Below, in pieces: positions 35,669 to 45,033 of a DNA stretch of 48,293 nucleotides (within the stretch, counting starts at the first letter, position 1; each line of letters opens with the position of its first letter). Position numbers and translations under genes: made by a program. Source of the DNA: Magnetospirillum moscoviense (GTDB lineage: Bacteria; Pseudomonadota; Alphaproteobacteria; Rhodospirillales; Magnetospirillaceae). The DNA lies in contig NZ_LWQU01000129.1 of the NCBI RefSeq assembly GCF_001650635.1, positions 1 through 48,293 on the forward strand, written 5' to 3'. A model generated the notes under the pieces. The model had not been told where the DNA came from. It did not search any database and saw only the letters and a list, made by a program, of their open reading frames with translations.

Positions 35669-37110
35669 CACTACTTTGGCATATTTTTAGCTACGGGCGG
35701 GTTTTTGGGGTTCCCAAGAGCAAGTTTGCGTGATTCATAAGAGGTCGGCTTATGGAGGGCCGATCAATGGACGTGGACTGGCAAGGCGATCTCGACCGTT
35801 GGCTTGCGCCGTTTGTTGCGGCGCTACGGCACAAGACGCGGGCGCGGATGTGCCCGCTCTATGTCGCGGGCTTGATTGGTCCCGGAGACCGCAAGAGCGT
35901 TCAGCCGATGGCGGCGCGCGCCGGCGAGGTCGGCTACGATCAGCTTCATCATTTCGTCGCTGCGGGTGTTTGGGACAGTGCTCCCCTGGAGGCTGTTCTG
36001 CTGAAAGAGGCGGATGGCTTGGTCGGCGATGAGGCGGGGTTTCTGGTCATTGATGACACGGCACAGCCCAAGAAGGGACGTCACTCGGTTGGCGTAGCAC
36101 CTCAATATGCCTCGTCGCTCGGGAAGACTGCCAACTGTCAGTCGCTGGTCTCGGTCACGTTGGCGTCGCGCGAGGTGCCGGTGATGGTGGGCCTGCGGCT
36201 ATTCCTGCCGGAGAGCTGGACGGATGACCCTGAGCGCATGGCGCGGGCCGGTGTGCCGAAGGATAGACACAATGCTCTGACAAAGCCGGAGATTGCGATC
36301 GAGGAGATCGACCGGGTCATCGCCTCCGGCGCGCGTTTCGGCTGTGTGCTTGCCGATGCAGGGTACGGATCCAGCGGACCATTCCGTCAGGCTCTAAGCG
36401 AGCGCGGTCTGATGTGGGCGGTGGGTCTGTCACGACGCCAGACCGTCTACCCCGCCGACGTTGACCTGATCTTTCCCGTCGCGAAGACTGGAAAGCCTCG
36501 CAAATACCATATTCCCAATCAGCCCCCGGTCTCTGCCGAAGCGTTGCTGGCCACAGCAAAATGGCAGAAGGTCAGTTGGCGGCGGGGCACCAAAGGTCGG
36601 CTGACATGTCTCTTCGCGGCCCGCCGTGTCCGCGTTGCGGATGGCCATAAGCACCGGATGCTCGATAACCGTATGCAGTGCATGCCGGGCGATGAGGTGT
36701 GGCTCGTCGGCGAGCGGCGGTCGACCGGGGAGCAAAAATACTATGTGTCGAATCTGCCGACCGATACCTCCATCAAGACGCTCGCTGCCACGATCAAGGC
36801 CAGGTGGGTCTGTGAACAGGCCCATCAGCAGCTCAAGGAAGAACTTGGGCTCGACCACTTTGAAGGTAGATCCTGGACGGGATTACACCGACACGCACTG
36901 ATGACGATGATCGCCTACGCCTTCCTTCAATCCCGCCGTCTCAAGGCAGCGGGGCGGAAAAAAAAGAGTCTCGGCCCCCCCGCCACAACCAAGCTTGCCG
37001 GCCATAAGGCAAGCGATCCTCGACCTCTTCATGCGACATCCACCCCGACGATGTCCCCACTGTGACAGGCTCCTTGCGGATGCAGCGGAGCCTAAAGTGC
37101 CAAAGTAGTG
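35669..37110 (+). mobile_element. IS701-family insertion sequence
   Basis: A 1442-bp element with perfect 13-bp terminal inverted repeats CACTACTTTGGCA (35669-35681) and TGCCAAAGTAGTG (37098-37110). It is flanked by CTAG direct repeats (35665-35668 and 37111-37114), the YTAR target duplication typical of the family. It holds one transposase and lies between two MCP-hemerythrin genes. The intact ends and target duplication suggest a recent, single insertion. Confidence 0.93.
35767..37065 (+). CDS. IS701-family transposase, C-terminally frameshifted
   Basis: A DDE transposase of 432 codons in this frame (437 from an ATG at 35752). Catalytic blocks are LVIDDTAQPKKGRHSVG (first Asp), VLADAGYGS (second Asp) and WVCEQAHQQLKEELGLDHFEGRSW (Glu). 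I chose 35767 because GGAGGG lies 7 nt upstream. After the poly-A stretch and a run of seven C (36975-36981), the frame drifts into unlike sequence. The alternative frame past the C-run reads GPPPQPSLPAIRQAILDLFM and ends RCPHCDRLL... at TAG 37106-37108, inside the right terminal repeat, as in intact members. So the gene has a one-base shift in the C-run, by mutation or by programmed slippage. Confidence 0.85.
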   Translation: MDVDWQGDLDRWLAPFVAALRHKTRARMCPLYVAGLIGPGDRKSVQPMAARAGEVGYDQLHHFVAAGVWDSAPLEAVLLKEADGLVGDEAGFLVIDDTAQPKKGRHSVGVAPQYASSLGKTANCQSLVSVTLASREVPVMVGLRLFLPESWTDDPERMARAGVPKDRHNALTKPEIAIEEIDRVIASGARFGCVLADAGYGSSGPFRQALSERGLMWAVGLSRRQTVYPADVDLIFPVAKTGKPRKYHIPNQPPVSAEALLATAKWQKVSWRRGTKGRLTCLFAARRVRVADGHKHRMLDNRMQCMPGDEVWLVGERRSTGEQKYYVSNLPTDTSIKTLAATIKARWVCEQAHQQLKEELGLDHFEGRSWTGLHRHALMTMIAYAFLQSRRLKAAGRKKKSLGPPATTKLAGHKASDPRPLHATSTPTMSPL

Positions 37111-37114
37111 CTAG
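37111..37114. repeat. Target-site duplication, right
   Basis: CTAG at the right end of the IS701-family element, identical to 35665-35668. Confidence 0.85.
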
Positions 37115-37173
37115 AACCATAAACCTAATCCGAAAGATTGCTACCACCCCGCAGTTGATTGGCATTGAAAACG

Positions 37174-37206
37174 AAAGCCCCCCGGCCCATCGGGCCGGGG
37201 GGCTTT
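37174..37206 (-). terminator. Perfect 15-bp terminator after the second MCP gene
   Basis: Arms 37174-37188 and 37192-37206 pair perfectly with a 3-nt loop, and both ends are A/T-rich (AAA...TTT), so it could stop transcription in both directions. It lies 15 bp beyond the stop at 37221. Confidence 0.8.
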
Positions 37207-37220
37207 GTTCGCAAGGGTGA

Positions 37221-39650
37221 TCAGGCGACCTTCTTGCCGGTCAGGGCCAAGGCCATGTCGTGGTCATCGTGGGCGAAATGCTCGCGGGTCCAAGTGGCCA
37301 GGAAGTCAAACAAGGCGGTGGAGGCGCCGTCACGCCCCTCCTCGATGGCCCGTTTGCCATTGGTGAACCCATCGACGAAGCGGCGGTGATTGGCCTGGTG
37401 CTGCGCCAGCTTGGCATAGCCGGCCTTGGTCATCTGCGCCTCTTCCTCGGCGAAGTGGGATTTCATCATGTCCAGCATGGTCGGCAGCAATTTGACGATT
37501 CCCTTGCCGCCGTCGCCGGTCATCATGTCGGCGAACAGCGAGTTCAGCTGGTCGAGATAGGCGCGATGGTGGCTGTCGATGACCGAGATGCCGGTTTCGT
37601 ATTCCGGCAGCCAGGCCATCAGCTTCATCTCGTCCTTGTCCGAGCGGACCTGATCGAGGAAGCGGGTAACCTCGCCGCGCAGATATTCCGCCTGTTCGGA
37701 CAATTCGGTCGCCGACATGCGAATCTGCTCGGCGGCACCACCGGTATCGTTGGCGGCCTGTTCGACCGAGCCGATATTGGCCGACACTTCCTGGGTACCC
37801 GACGCCGCCTGCTCGACATTGCGGGCGATTTCGTCGGTGGCCGCCGTCTGTTCCTGCACCGCCGAGGCCACCGTGGTCGAGATCTCGTTGACCTCGCGGA
37901 TGACCTTGGAAATGCTGTCGATGGCCTTGACCGCCTCCTGAGTGCCTTGTTGCACCGCCTGGATGTGGGCGGTGATTTCTTCCGTCGCCTTGGCGGTCTG
38001 GCTGGCCAGGCCCTTGACCTCGCCGGCCACCACCGCGAAGCCCTTGCCGGCATCGCCGGCACGCGCCGCTTCAATGGTGGCATTCAGCGCCAACATGTTG
38101 GTCTGGCCGGCGATGGCGTTGATCAGCTGCACGATCTGGCCGATCTTGCCGACGGCGGTGGACAAATTTTCCACCATGGCGGTGGTGTGCCTGGCTTCCT
38201 CGTCGGCCTTGGCGGCCACTTGCAGCGACCGCTCGACCTGATGCGAGATTTCATTGATGGACGCCGCCAATTCCTCGGTCGCCGAGGCCACCGTCTGGAC
38301 ATTGGCCGACGCCTGCTGGGCCGAAGCGGCAACGGTGGTAGCCTGATGACTGGTCTCGGTGGCGGTCGCCGCCATCTGGCTGGCCGAGGCCTGCAATTCC
38401 GTCACCGCGCCGGTCACCGTCTGCACCACCTTGCCGACACTGGATTCGAACGCGTCGGCCATGTGGTTCATGGCGGCGCGGCGATCGGCCTCGGCCTGGC
38501 GTTTTTGTTCCTCTTGCTCCGCTTCCAACTGACGGACACGGACCATTTGCGCCTTAAAGTGATCGACCGATTTGGCCATCTCGCCGATTTCGTCGCCCCG
38601 GTCGGCATAAGGAACATCGACCGACAGGTTGTTGGCGGCCAACTGACCCATCACCCCGGTCATGGCGTTGACCGGATTGACGATCGAGCGGGCGATCAGG
38701 AAGGCGGCGGCGATGCCGGACACCAGGGCAACCAGCACCACGACCATCGACACGGCGTTCTGGCGGGCGAGAACGCTGACGGTTTCCTCGTACAGCGTCT
38801 CGAGATAATGCATCTGGGATTCACGGGTTTCCTGGCCCAGTTGCCCGAATTCCTCGGCGACCTTGGCCATGGTTACGTTGACCAGCTTGTTGCGCTCGAG
38901 AATCGCCTCGGCGGTCTGTTTGAAAACGGCTTCGTACTCGACGACGGCCTTGGCCGCCTCGCTGATCTTGCTCCGCTGGGTCGCGTTTCGCGCAACCGTC
39001 ATCGCCTGGTTCGCGCGCGCGGACGCTTCCTCACCCAGCTGATCGACTTCCTTCATCAATTCCGGGTCGGGTTCCGACAGGAACTTGACCGCGTTCAGGC
39101 GCATCAAGACCAGTTGTTCCTGGGTCTTGCCGACCAAGGCGGCGACATCGTGCTCGCCCCGGGCCAACGCCTCGTCGATCACCGAGGACAGCTGCTTGCG
39201 CGCCTCGGCGCCGCGGGGATTGAGAACGTTATGGACCAATTCGTCGCGCTTGTTACGCAAGACCAACAGCTTGTCGAAATCCCCCGCATATTCGTCGAGC
39301 AGCTTGAGCATGCGTTCAAGGTTCGCCTTGCGGCCGGGATCTGACGTCGCGGCGATCGCCTTGGGCAATTCGGCCCGCAGAGACGGAACCAGCTTCTTGG
39401 CGGCTTCCTCGAATCTGTCCGCGCCGGTGTAGGTGAATCCCACGACGTTTCGGCGCATGTGGGCGACGTCGCGTTCGATGCCCGAGACTCGCAGGGCGTT
39501 CTCGGCCACGGAGGCGTATCGTTTGGAATCGCTGGCGACTTCGCTTCCGCCAATGATCGCGAGACCACCAACAATCAAAAGAAGAAGCAGAGTAAGGGAA
39601 AAGCCACCCCAGATTCTCGCCTTGACCGAAATATTGCCAGCAAGTCCCAT
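37221..39650 (-). CDS. Methyl-accepting chemotaxis protein with helical-bundle sensor and hemerythrin tail
   Basis: An 809-residue chemoreceptor, sister of the one at 33162-35609 but with a different sensor. Membrane helix 1 (about 11-32) is followed by a long helical periplasmic region (about 35-290, resembling a 4HB/HBM sensor), helix 2 (about 290-315) and HAMP. The signalling core repeats the sister's sequence almost exactly, and the C-terminus is bacteriohemerythrin ([42 protein letters not shown]). It shares 443 identical bp with the sister, so the sensor parts diverged while the output parts were homogenised. The terminator is at 37174-37206. Sensing is again likely to combine an outside ligand with oxygen or redox state. 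Confidence 0.94.
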   Translation of the reverse strand: MGLAGNISVKARIWGGFSLTLLLLLIVGGLAIIGGSEVASDSKRYASVAENALRVSGIERDVAHMRRNVVGFTYTGADRFEEAAKKLVPSLRAELPKAIAATSDPGRKANLERMLKLLDEYAGDFDKLLVLRNKRDELVHNVLNPRGAEARKQLSSVIDEALARGEHDVAALVGKTQEQLVLMRLNAVKFLSEPDPELMKEVDQLGEEASARANQAMTVARNATQRSKISEAAKAVVEYEAVFKQTAEAILERNKLVNVTMAKVAEEFGQLGQETRESQMHYLETLYEETVSVLARQNAVSMVVVLVALVSGIAAAFLIARSIVNPVNAMTGVMGQLAANNLSVDVPYADRGDEIGEMAKSVDHFKAQMVRVRQLEAEQEEQKRQAEADRRAAMNHMADAFESSVGKVVQTVTGAVTELQASASQMAATATETSHQATTVAASAQQASANVQTVASATEELAASINEISHQVERSLQVAAKADEEARHTTAMVENLSTAVGKIGQIVQLINAIAGQTNMLALNATIEAARAGDAGKGFAVVAGEVKGLASQTAKATEEITAHIQAVQQGTQEAVKAIDSISKVIREVNEISTTVASAVQEQTAATDEIARNVEQAASGTQEVSANIGSVEQAANDTGGAAEQIRMSATELSEQAEYLRGEVTRFLDQVRSDKDEMKLMAWLPEYETGISVIDSHHRAYLDQLNSLFADMMTGDGGKGIVKLLPTMLDMMKSHFAEEEAQMTKAGYAKLAQHQANHRRFVDGFTNGKRAIEEGRDGASTALFDFLATWTREHFAHDDHDMALALTGKKVA
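37987..38429. repeat. 443-bp identical block, copy 2
   Basis: Second copy of the block at 33934-34376, offset by 4053 bp. The direct repeats flank the IS element, so recombination would delete it together with parts of both receptors. Confidence 0.88.
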
Positions 39651-39898
39651 TCTAGCCCCCTATCGACCTCATTCTTTCGACTTATTTCACGCCCCCCACT
39701 CGCCGTTCGTATTATTAGTAACGCACAGAACGGCATACTTTTCCACCGAAAATTGCCGGAAACGACAGAGCTTATCGGGGTAAGCCGGGGATGCATAGTC
39801 AGCACCAGGCTTTATCCCGGAAGTATAAATTCAGGGTAGAATTTTGCGGCACTTGAACGATATTATTTGCCACTTTGATTTCAGCCCGAGGCGAAGCG

Positions 39899-40111
39899 AT
39901 GAGCACCGACGACCAGAACAAGATCCGCCAATTAGCCCATCAGATCTGGGAAGATGAGGGCCGCCCCGAGGGCCGGGAGGACGAGCACTGGTTTCGCGCC
40001 GAAGAGATGGTGGCCGCCGCCAGGGCGACCAAGGCCTCACCTAAGGCCAAAACCCCTGCCAAGGCGAAGGCGCCGGCCAAGCCAAAGGCACCGGCCAAGA
40101 AGAAGGCCTAA
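39899..40111 (+). CDS. DUF2934 protein with Ala-Lys-Pro tail
   Basis: A 70-residue protein. The first 40 residues match the DUF2934 pattern: IRQLAHQIWEDEGRPEGREDEHWFRAE. The rest is a run of A-K-P-rich repeats (KAKTPAKAKAPAK), like histone H1 or HU-type tails, which suggests nucleic-acid binding. The ATG at 39899 follows GAGGCGAAG; an upstream ATG at 39875 would add eight unlike residues. DUF2934 proteins are widespread and uncharacterised. It is divergent from the second MCP gene and convergent with the dehydrogenase. Confidence 0.8.
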   Translation: MSTDDQNKIRQLAHQIWEDEGRPEGREDEHWFRAEEMVAAARATKASPKAKTPAKAKAPAKPKAPAKKKA

Positions 40112-40136
40112 GGGGCAGCGGCTGGCCCCCGTCAGA

Positions 40137-41624
40137 TCAGGTCAGCCCGCCCATGCACAGATACTTGACCTCGAGGAATTCCTCGATCCCGTACTTCGAC
40201 CCTTCGCGGCCGATGCCGGATTCCTTGACGCCGCCGAAGGGAGCGACCTCGGTCGAGATGATGCCCTCGTTGATGCCGACGATGCCGTATTCCAGCGCTT
40301 CCGCCACCCGCCAGCAGCGGCCGATGTCGCGCGAATAGAAATAGGCGGCCAGGCCGAATTCGGTGTCGTTGGCCATCTGGATGGCCTGGGCCTCGGTTTC
40401 GAAGCGAAACAGCGGCGCCACCGGCCCGAAGGTCTCCTCGCGCGCCACCAGCATGGAATGCGTGATGTCGGTCAGAATGGTCGGCTGGAAGAAGGTGCCG
40501 CCCAAGGCATGGCGGCCGCCGCCCAGCATCACCTTCGCCCCCTTGGCGATGGCGTCGGCGATGTGGCGTTCGACCTTCTCCACCGCTGCCTGGTTGATCA
40601 GCGGCCCCTGGTGGGTCTCGCCCTCCAGACCGGCGCCGACCACCATCTTGCCCACCGCCAGGGCCAGCTTGGCGGCGAAGGAATCGTAGATTCCGGCCTG
40701 GACCAGGATGCGGTTGGCGCACACGCAGGTCTGGCCGGTATTGCGGTATTTCGAGGCCATGGCGCCGGCCACCGCCGCGTCCAGATCGGCGTCGTCGAAG
40801 ACGATGAAGGGGGCGTTGCCGCCCAGTTCGAAGCTGACCTTCTTCATGGTGTCGGCGCATTGCTTCATCAGCAGCTTGCCGACCTCGGTCGAGCCGGTGA
40901 AGGACAGCTTGCGCACGATCGGGTTGGCCGTCAGCTCGGCGCCGACCGCGACGTAATCGGCGGTGGGCAAAACGTTCAGCACGCCGGCGGGAAAGCCCGC
41001 CCGCACCGCCAGTTCGGCCAGGGCCAGCGCCGACAGCGGCGTGTCCTCGGCCGGCTTGACCACTACCGTACAGCCGGCAGCCAGGGCCGGGGCGCATTTG
41101 CGGGTGATCATGGCGATGGGAAAGTTCCACGGCGTGATCGCCGCCACCACGCCGATCGGTTCCTTGGTCACCACGATGCGCCGGCCGGGCGCGGTCGCCG
41201 GGATGACGTCGCCATACACCCGCTTGGCCTCTTCGGCATACCATTCGACGAAGGCGGCGCCGTAGACCACCTCGCCCTTGGCCTCGGCCAGCGGCTTGCC
41301 CTGTTCGGCGGTCATCAGCAGGGCCAAGTCATCGGCGTTGGCGATGATCAGATCGAACCACCGCTTCAAGATGGCGGCACGGTCCTTGGCGGTCATGGCC
41401 CGCCACGCCGGAAGAGCCGCGTTGGCCGCTTCGATGGCGCGCCGCGTCTCGGCCTGACCGACCGAGGCCACCCGCACGATCACCGAGCCGTCGGCCGGAT
41501 TGGTCACCGCCAGGCTGGCCCCGGAATCGGCATGAATCCATTGGCCGTTCACATGGGCGTGGTGGCGCAGCAGCTTGATGTCGGCAAGGTTCAGCATGGC
41601 GATCTTTCCGGTTTGGCGAGACAT
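40137..41624 (-). CDS. gabD: Succinate-semialdehyde dehydrogenase (NAD(P)+)
   Basis: A 495-residue aldehyde dehydrogenase that oxidises succinate semialdehyde to succinate, the last step of GABA use. Catalytic residues are C300 in NTGQTCVCANR and E266 in FELGGNAPFIVFDDADLDAAV. The nucleotide region has TPWNFPIAMITRKCAPALAAGCTVVVKPAEDTP, and FTGSTEVGKLL. The GQTCVCANR arrangement is characteristic of GabD. The ATG at 41624 is chosen because of a GGAGGG upstream; the ATG at 41597 gives a shorter form near the usual 484 residues. No GABA transaminase is adjacent. It is divergent from the hydrolase and convergent with the DUF2934 gene. Confidence 0.93.
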   Translation of the reverse strand: MSRQTGKIAMLNLADIKLLRHHAHVNGQWIHADSGASLAVTNPADGSVIVRVASVGQAETRRAIEAANAALPAWRAMTAKDRAAILKRWFDLIIANADDLALLMTAEQGKPLAEAKGEVVYGAAFVEWYAEEAKRVYGDVIPATAPGRRIVVTKEPIGVVAAITPWNFPIAMITRKCAPALAAGCTVVVKPAEDTPLSALALAELAVRAGFPAGVLNVLPTADYVAVGAELTANPIVRKLSFTGSTEVGKLLMKQCADTMKKVSFELGGNAPFIVFDDADLDAAVAGAMASKYRNTGQTCVCANRILVQAGIYDSFAAKLALAVGKMVVGAGLEGETHQGPLINQAAVEKVERHIADAIAKGAKVMLGGGRHALGGTFFQPTILTDITHSMLVAREETFGPVAPLFRFETEAQAIQMANDTEFGLAAYFYSRDIGRCWRVAEALEYGIVGINEGIISTEVAPFGGVKESGIGREGSKYGIEEFLEVKYLCMGGLT

Positions 41625-41676
41625 TCGGCGCCCTCCAGATATACTCGGGGCCGACCAGAACCGCAAAGGCCAAGCC

Positions 41677-42516
41677 ATGAAAGCATGCCGCTCGACTTAT
41701 GTTCCCGTGATGGGCCACGACATCCATGTGCTGGAATGGGGCGATCCCACCCTGCCGCCCCTGGTGATGTGGCACGGACTGGTCCGTAACGCCCGCGACT
41801 TCGACGTGGCGGCGGCCCATTTCGCCGACCGTTTCCGGGTGATCTGCCCCGACACCATCGGCCGCGGCCTGTCGTCATGGTCGACCAATCCCGATACCGA
41901 TTACACCCTGCCGGCCTATTGCCTGCATGCCTTGGGCCTGCTGGACGCCCTGGGGGTCGAGACCTGCGCCTGGGTCGGCACCTCGATGGGCGGGCTGATG
42001 GGCATGGGCCTGGCCGGCACCGAGCCGGGCAAGGCCCGCATCACCCGCCTGGTCGTCAACGATGCCGGCCCGCAGTTGAACGAGGCGGCCATCGAGCGCA
42101 TCCGCGCCTATGCCGGCATGGTGCCGGAATTTTCCACCATGGCCGAGTTCGAGGGATTCTTGCGGCTGATCTATGCCCCGTTCGGCGCTCTTTCGGACGC
42201 CGAGTGGCGCAAGATGGCAGAAACGTCGGTGCGTCGACGCGATTCGGGCAAGCTGTCCAGCCATTACGACCCCCAGCTGATGCGGGTGTTCGCCGAACAA
42301 TACACGCCGTTGGACATGTGGCCGATCTATGACGCCATCACCTGCCCGACCCTGCTGCTGCGGGGCGAAAGCTCGGACCTGCTGCTGGCCGAGATTGCGG
42401 CGGCGATGACCACGCGCGGGCCGAAGGCCGGCCTGATCACCGTTCCCGGCTGCGGCCACGCGCCTTACCTTAATACGCCGGAGCAACTGGCGGTGCTGGA
42501 TGGGTTCCTGAATTAG
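41677..42516 (+). CDS. Alpha/beta hydrolase
   Basis: A 279-residue hydrolase of the alpha/beta fold. The oxyanion loop is VMWHGLVRNARDF, the nucleophile elbow GTSMGG (Ser), the acid probably D in TLLLRGESSDLLL and the histidine in VPGCGHAPYL. The family includes esterases, peptidases, haloperoxidases and epoxide hydrolases. I cannot tell the substrate. The ATG at 41677 follows GCCAAG. It lies directly after and divergent from gabD. The cap region (about 130-220) is about 90 residues. Confidence 0.85.
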   Translation: MKACRSTYVPVMGHDIHVLEWGDPTLPPLVMWHGLVRNARDFDVAAAHFADRFRVICPDTIGRGLSSWSTNPDTDYTLPAYCLHALGLLDALGVETCAWVGTSMGGLMGMGLAGTEPGKARITRLVVNDAGPQLNEAAIERIRAYAGMVPEFSTMAEFEGFLRLIYAPFGALSDAEWRKMAETSVRRRDSGKLSSHYDPQLMRVFAEQYTPLDMWPIYDAITCPTLLLRGESSDLLLAEIAAAMTTRGPKAGLITVPGCGHAPYLNTPEQLAVLDGFLN

Positions 42517-42520
42517 CTTT

Positions 42521-42762
42521 CGGGGAAAAGTCCCTCGCTTCGCTCGGTGTACTTTTCCCCGAGGATTTGAACGGAGAAAAATAGGCTTGGGGCGGCCCTG
42601 CGCCTATTTTTCACTTGTTTCAGCGGCACCGCCGAGGCGGGCGTCGCCCGCCTCGGCGGTGCGAGAAAACTCGAACCCGCGCGGAAAGCTTGCTTGAGCA
42701 CGGGTTTTCCCTATTCAACCGGAGAAAAGTACACCGAGGCGAAGCCGAGGGACTTTTCCCCG
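42521..42762. repeat. Nested inverted-repeat element (BIME/MITE-like)
   Basis: A 242-bp block between convergent genes, built from several dyads. The outer arms 42521-42561 and 42721-42762 are inverted, near-identical copies apart from small indels. Each arm carries a smaller dyad with CGGGGAAAAGT and ACTTTTCC. Inside lie GAAAAATAGGC (42576-42586) with its inverse (42602-42612) and a perfect 15-bp palindrome (42628-42660, 3-nt loop). No coding frame is supported. It resembles repetitive extragenic or miniature elements; copies elsewhere would confirm this. Confidence 0.75.
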
Positions 42763-42771
42763 AACTCACCC

Positions 42772-45033
42772 TCAGCCGCCCGGCCAATAGACGGAATCCT
42801 CGCCCATCAGCAAGGCGGTGGCATCGCCGGTGGTGCCGCCGTGCGGCATCTTGTCGGACCCGATCATCTTCTTGACGCTGTCCATCACCGAACCGACCGA
42901 CGGCGCCGCCATCTCGGTGATGTTGCTGTCGGAATCGGCGGCCGGTTCCTCGATCTCGTCGTCGGCGGACAGGTCGTCCTCGGTCTTGCGGCGCAGGTGG
43001 TAGACCGTCTGCTTGCCGAAATCCTTGGCCAGACTGAGAACACCCACATATTCCGAGATGAACTTCTCGACGAATTCCTCGCCGTTATTGACCGCCTCGG
43101 ACCGCAAGGCCGATTGCTCGGCGGTCAGCACCGCGACGAATTGCTGGGTGGCATAGACGTGACCGATCACCGTCACCGGCTCCAGCCGGGCGGCGCGGTT
43201 GATGTGGCTGCCGTAGAAATTGGGATTGCCGCGGATCGGGTCGATCGCCTCGAACACCGGGCCGGCATGCAGGGATATGCGCAGGTTCAGCGGATTGGGC
43301 AGCTTGTCGATCATCTCGGTGCCCAGGCGGCTCACCACCTCTTGCAGGGTCATGGCGTATTCGGCCATCGGCGTGGCCTTGTCCATCACCACGAAGATGG
43401 CGTCGCCCCAGGTATTGATCGATTTGGGCTCGATGCCGCATTCCGACACCCCGGCCTTGACGCGCTCCAGGAATTCCAGGAAGGCGGGAATATGCTCTTC
43501 CTTCAGCTTGGAATAGCCGGCGATGTCGCAAAACATCATCGAGCGGATGACGCGGCCCTGGCCTTCTTCCTCGTCGCCGCCGAAATCCAGGTCGGGCATG
43601 GCCGGACCGTCCTCGCCGATCAGTTCGGGATGCATCTGCAACAGGCCGTCGAGATCGATGATGCGCAGCCGCGAGATGTCTTCCCACTGATCGATGAAAT
43701 CGCCGGCGCCGCCGACCAGAGAGCCGGGCATCATGTCCCACACCGCCAGCAGGTAAGGCGTGGTGTGCAGGAAGGCGGCCCGAAGCGTCGACAGCCCGTG
43801 CAGGCACTGGTTGGCGAAGCGGTACAGCATCTCGTGGCCGAGGAACCGCTCTTCCGTGGCATAGGTCACCGAGGCGGCCAGCTTCAACGCGTTCTTGAAG
43901 CGCATTTCCCAGCGCGGCCCGCCATAGCGGACATTCTCGGCGATGAAATCGTCGTGGGCGAACGGCATCACCACGTTGACCTCGGCGCCGCGCTCCAGCA
44001 TCGCCTCGATGAACAACAGATCCGACCCGCACGAGGCCATGGAATAGCCGACCTGGGCGTCCAGCTCGTCCAGCCGGGTGGCGATCTCGGCCCGCACCGA
44101 GGCTTCCAGCGCCGGCGGGAAATGCGGCCCCGACCCCGGCCGGTCCAGCGGATGGCCGGTGAACACCACCACCGTCGGCGGCTTGATGATGTCGGTCAAT
44201 TCGTCGGGAATCTCGATGCCGCCGCGCTTCAACAGCTCGATCTGCTGCAGCGAGCGGACGATACGGCTGTAATGGACGCCTTCCAGCGACTTGGCCCACT
44301 GGAAGGTGCCGATCGCCGCGGCGCCGTCGCCCAACAGCAATTGCGCCTGTCCCAGGGTGGCGAGGATGCGGTAGCGGTCATCGACGGTCGATTCCGGCGG
44401 GGTCTCGGCCCCGGCCAGCAGGTCGTGCACCTGGCCGGCCAGGGCGCGGGCCTGGGCATGATCCTTCAGCAGCACAGACATCACGGCTGCGTCGATGCCG
44501 TCGCGCGGGTTGCCGCCGGCGGCGAAGGCGCGCAGGAACATCTCGCGGCAATGTTCCAGGTCGCGACGCTGGCCCGATGACAGCCACGCCTCGCGGAAGA
44601 CGCGGGCCAGCGAGTTGTAGACGTCGGCGTCGGCATCGGCCACCAGCTTCTTGCCGCGCACCAGCTCGATCGCCTCGGCCAGTTCGGCCACCGCCCCCAG
44701 CGCCTGGTTGTGATCGGCATTGTCCAAATTGACGATGGCGCTTTTCAGGCTGGCCTGCAGCCGGCGGAACGGGCCTTCGTCGATCAGGATGGCATCCAGC
44801 ACCGGAGCCAGCAGGCGCCTCGCCTCGTCGACCGCGCCGGTCTGCGACAAGGCGATGGCGCCGAAGATGATCAGCTTGAAATTGCCGGGGAAGAAGCGAA
44901 GACCGTCGCGGCAGACATCGTGGGCAAGAAAGTTCTGCCCCTCTTCCAACAGCCCCCGCGCCGTGTTTTCCCATTCCGCCTGGGTTCGTGGCGCCGGCCC
45001 GCTCGAGACGGTGGCGGTGGTGCTTTCAGCCAT
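42772..45033 (-). CDS. TPR-SLOG-class III nucleotide cyclase protein
   Basis: A 753-residue cytoplasmic protein. Residues about 20-270 are TPR-like helical repeats (an arrangement seen in TRAF-binding-type proteins). Residues about 286-400 form a SLOG-like Rossmann domain with TVVVFTGHPLDRPG, VGYSMASCGSDLLFIEAMLERGAEVNVVMPFAHDDF. A class III cyclase domain follows (about 495-680), with metal aspartates D503 in FCDIAGYSKL and D544 in NTWGDAIF. The position that selects adenine in adenylate cyclases is N540 here (usually Lys), and the second selecting position, in NPNFYG, is Asn instead of Asp; transition-state N and R are in INRAARLE. So it looks like a nucleotide cyclase of uncertain product. 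Acidic and Ser-rich C-tail after about 690. Confidence 0.86.
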   Translation of the reverse strand: MAESTTATVSSGPAPRTQAEWENTARGLLEEGQNFLAHDVCRDGLRFFPGNFKLIIFGAIALSQTGAVDEARRLLAPVLDAILIDEGPFRRLQASLKSAIVNLDNADHNQALGAVAELAEAIELVRGKKLVADADADVYNSLARVFREAWLSSGQRRDLEHCREMFLRAFAAGGNPRDGIDAAVMSVLLKDHAQARALAGQVHDLLAGAETPPESTVDDRYRILATLGQAQLLLGDGAAAIGTFQWAKSLEGVHYSRIVRSLQQIELLKRGGIEIPDELTDIIKPPTVVVFTGHPLDRPGSGPHFPPALEASVRAEIATRLDELDAQVGYSMASCGSDLLFIEAMLERGAEVNVVMPFAHDDFIAENVRYGGPRWEMRFKNALKLAASVTYATEERFLGHEMLYRFANQCLHGLSTLRAAFLHTTPYLLAVWDMMPGSLVGGAGDFIDQWEDISRLRIIDLDGLLQMHPELIGEDGPAMPDLDFGGDEEEGQGRVIRSMMFCDIAGYSKLKEEHIPAFLEFLERVKAGVSECGIEPKSINTWGDAIFVVMDKATPMAEYAMTLQEVVSRLGTEMIDKLPNPLNLRISLHAGPVFEAIDPIRGNPNFYGSHINRAARLEPVTVIGHVYATQQFVAVLTAEQSALRSEAVNNGEEFVEKFISEYVGVLSLAKDFGKQTVYHLRRKTEDDLSADDEIEEPAADSDSNITEMAAPSVGSVMDSVKKMIGSDKMPHGGTTGDATALLMGEDSVYWPGG

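Noticed and set aside
33111-35690. An 859-codon plus-strand frame opposite the first MCP gene
   Set aside because: Antisense shadow; the same pseudo-sequence appears opposite the second MCP gene because the genes share DNA.
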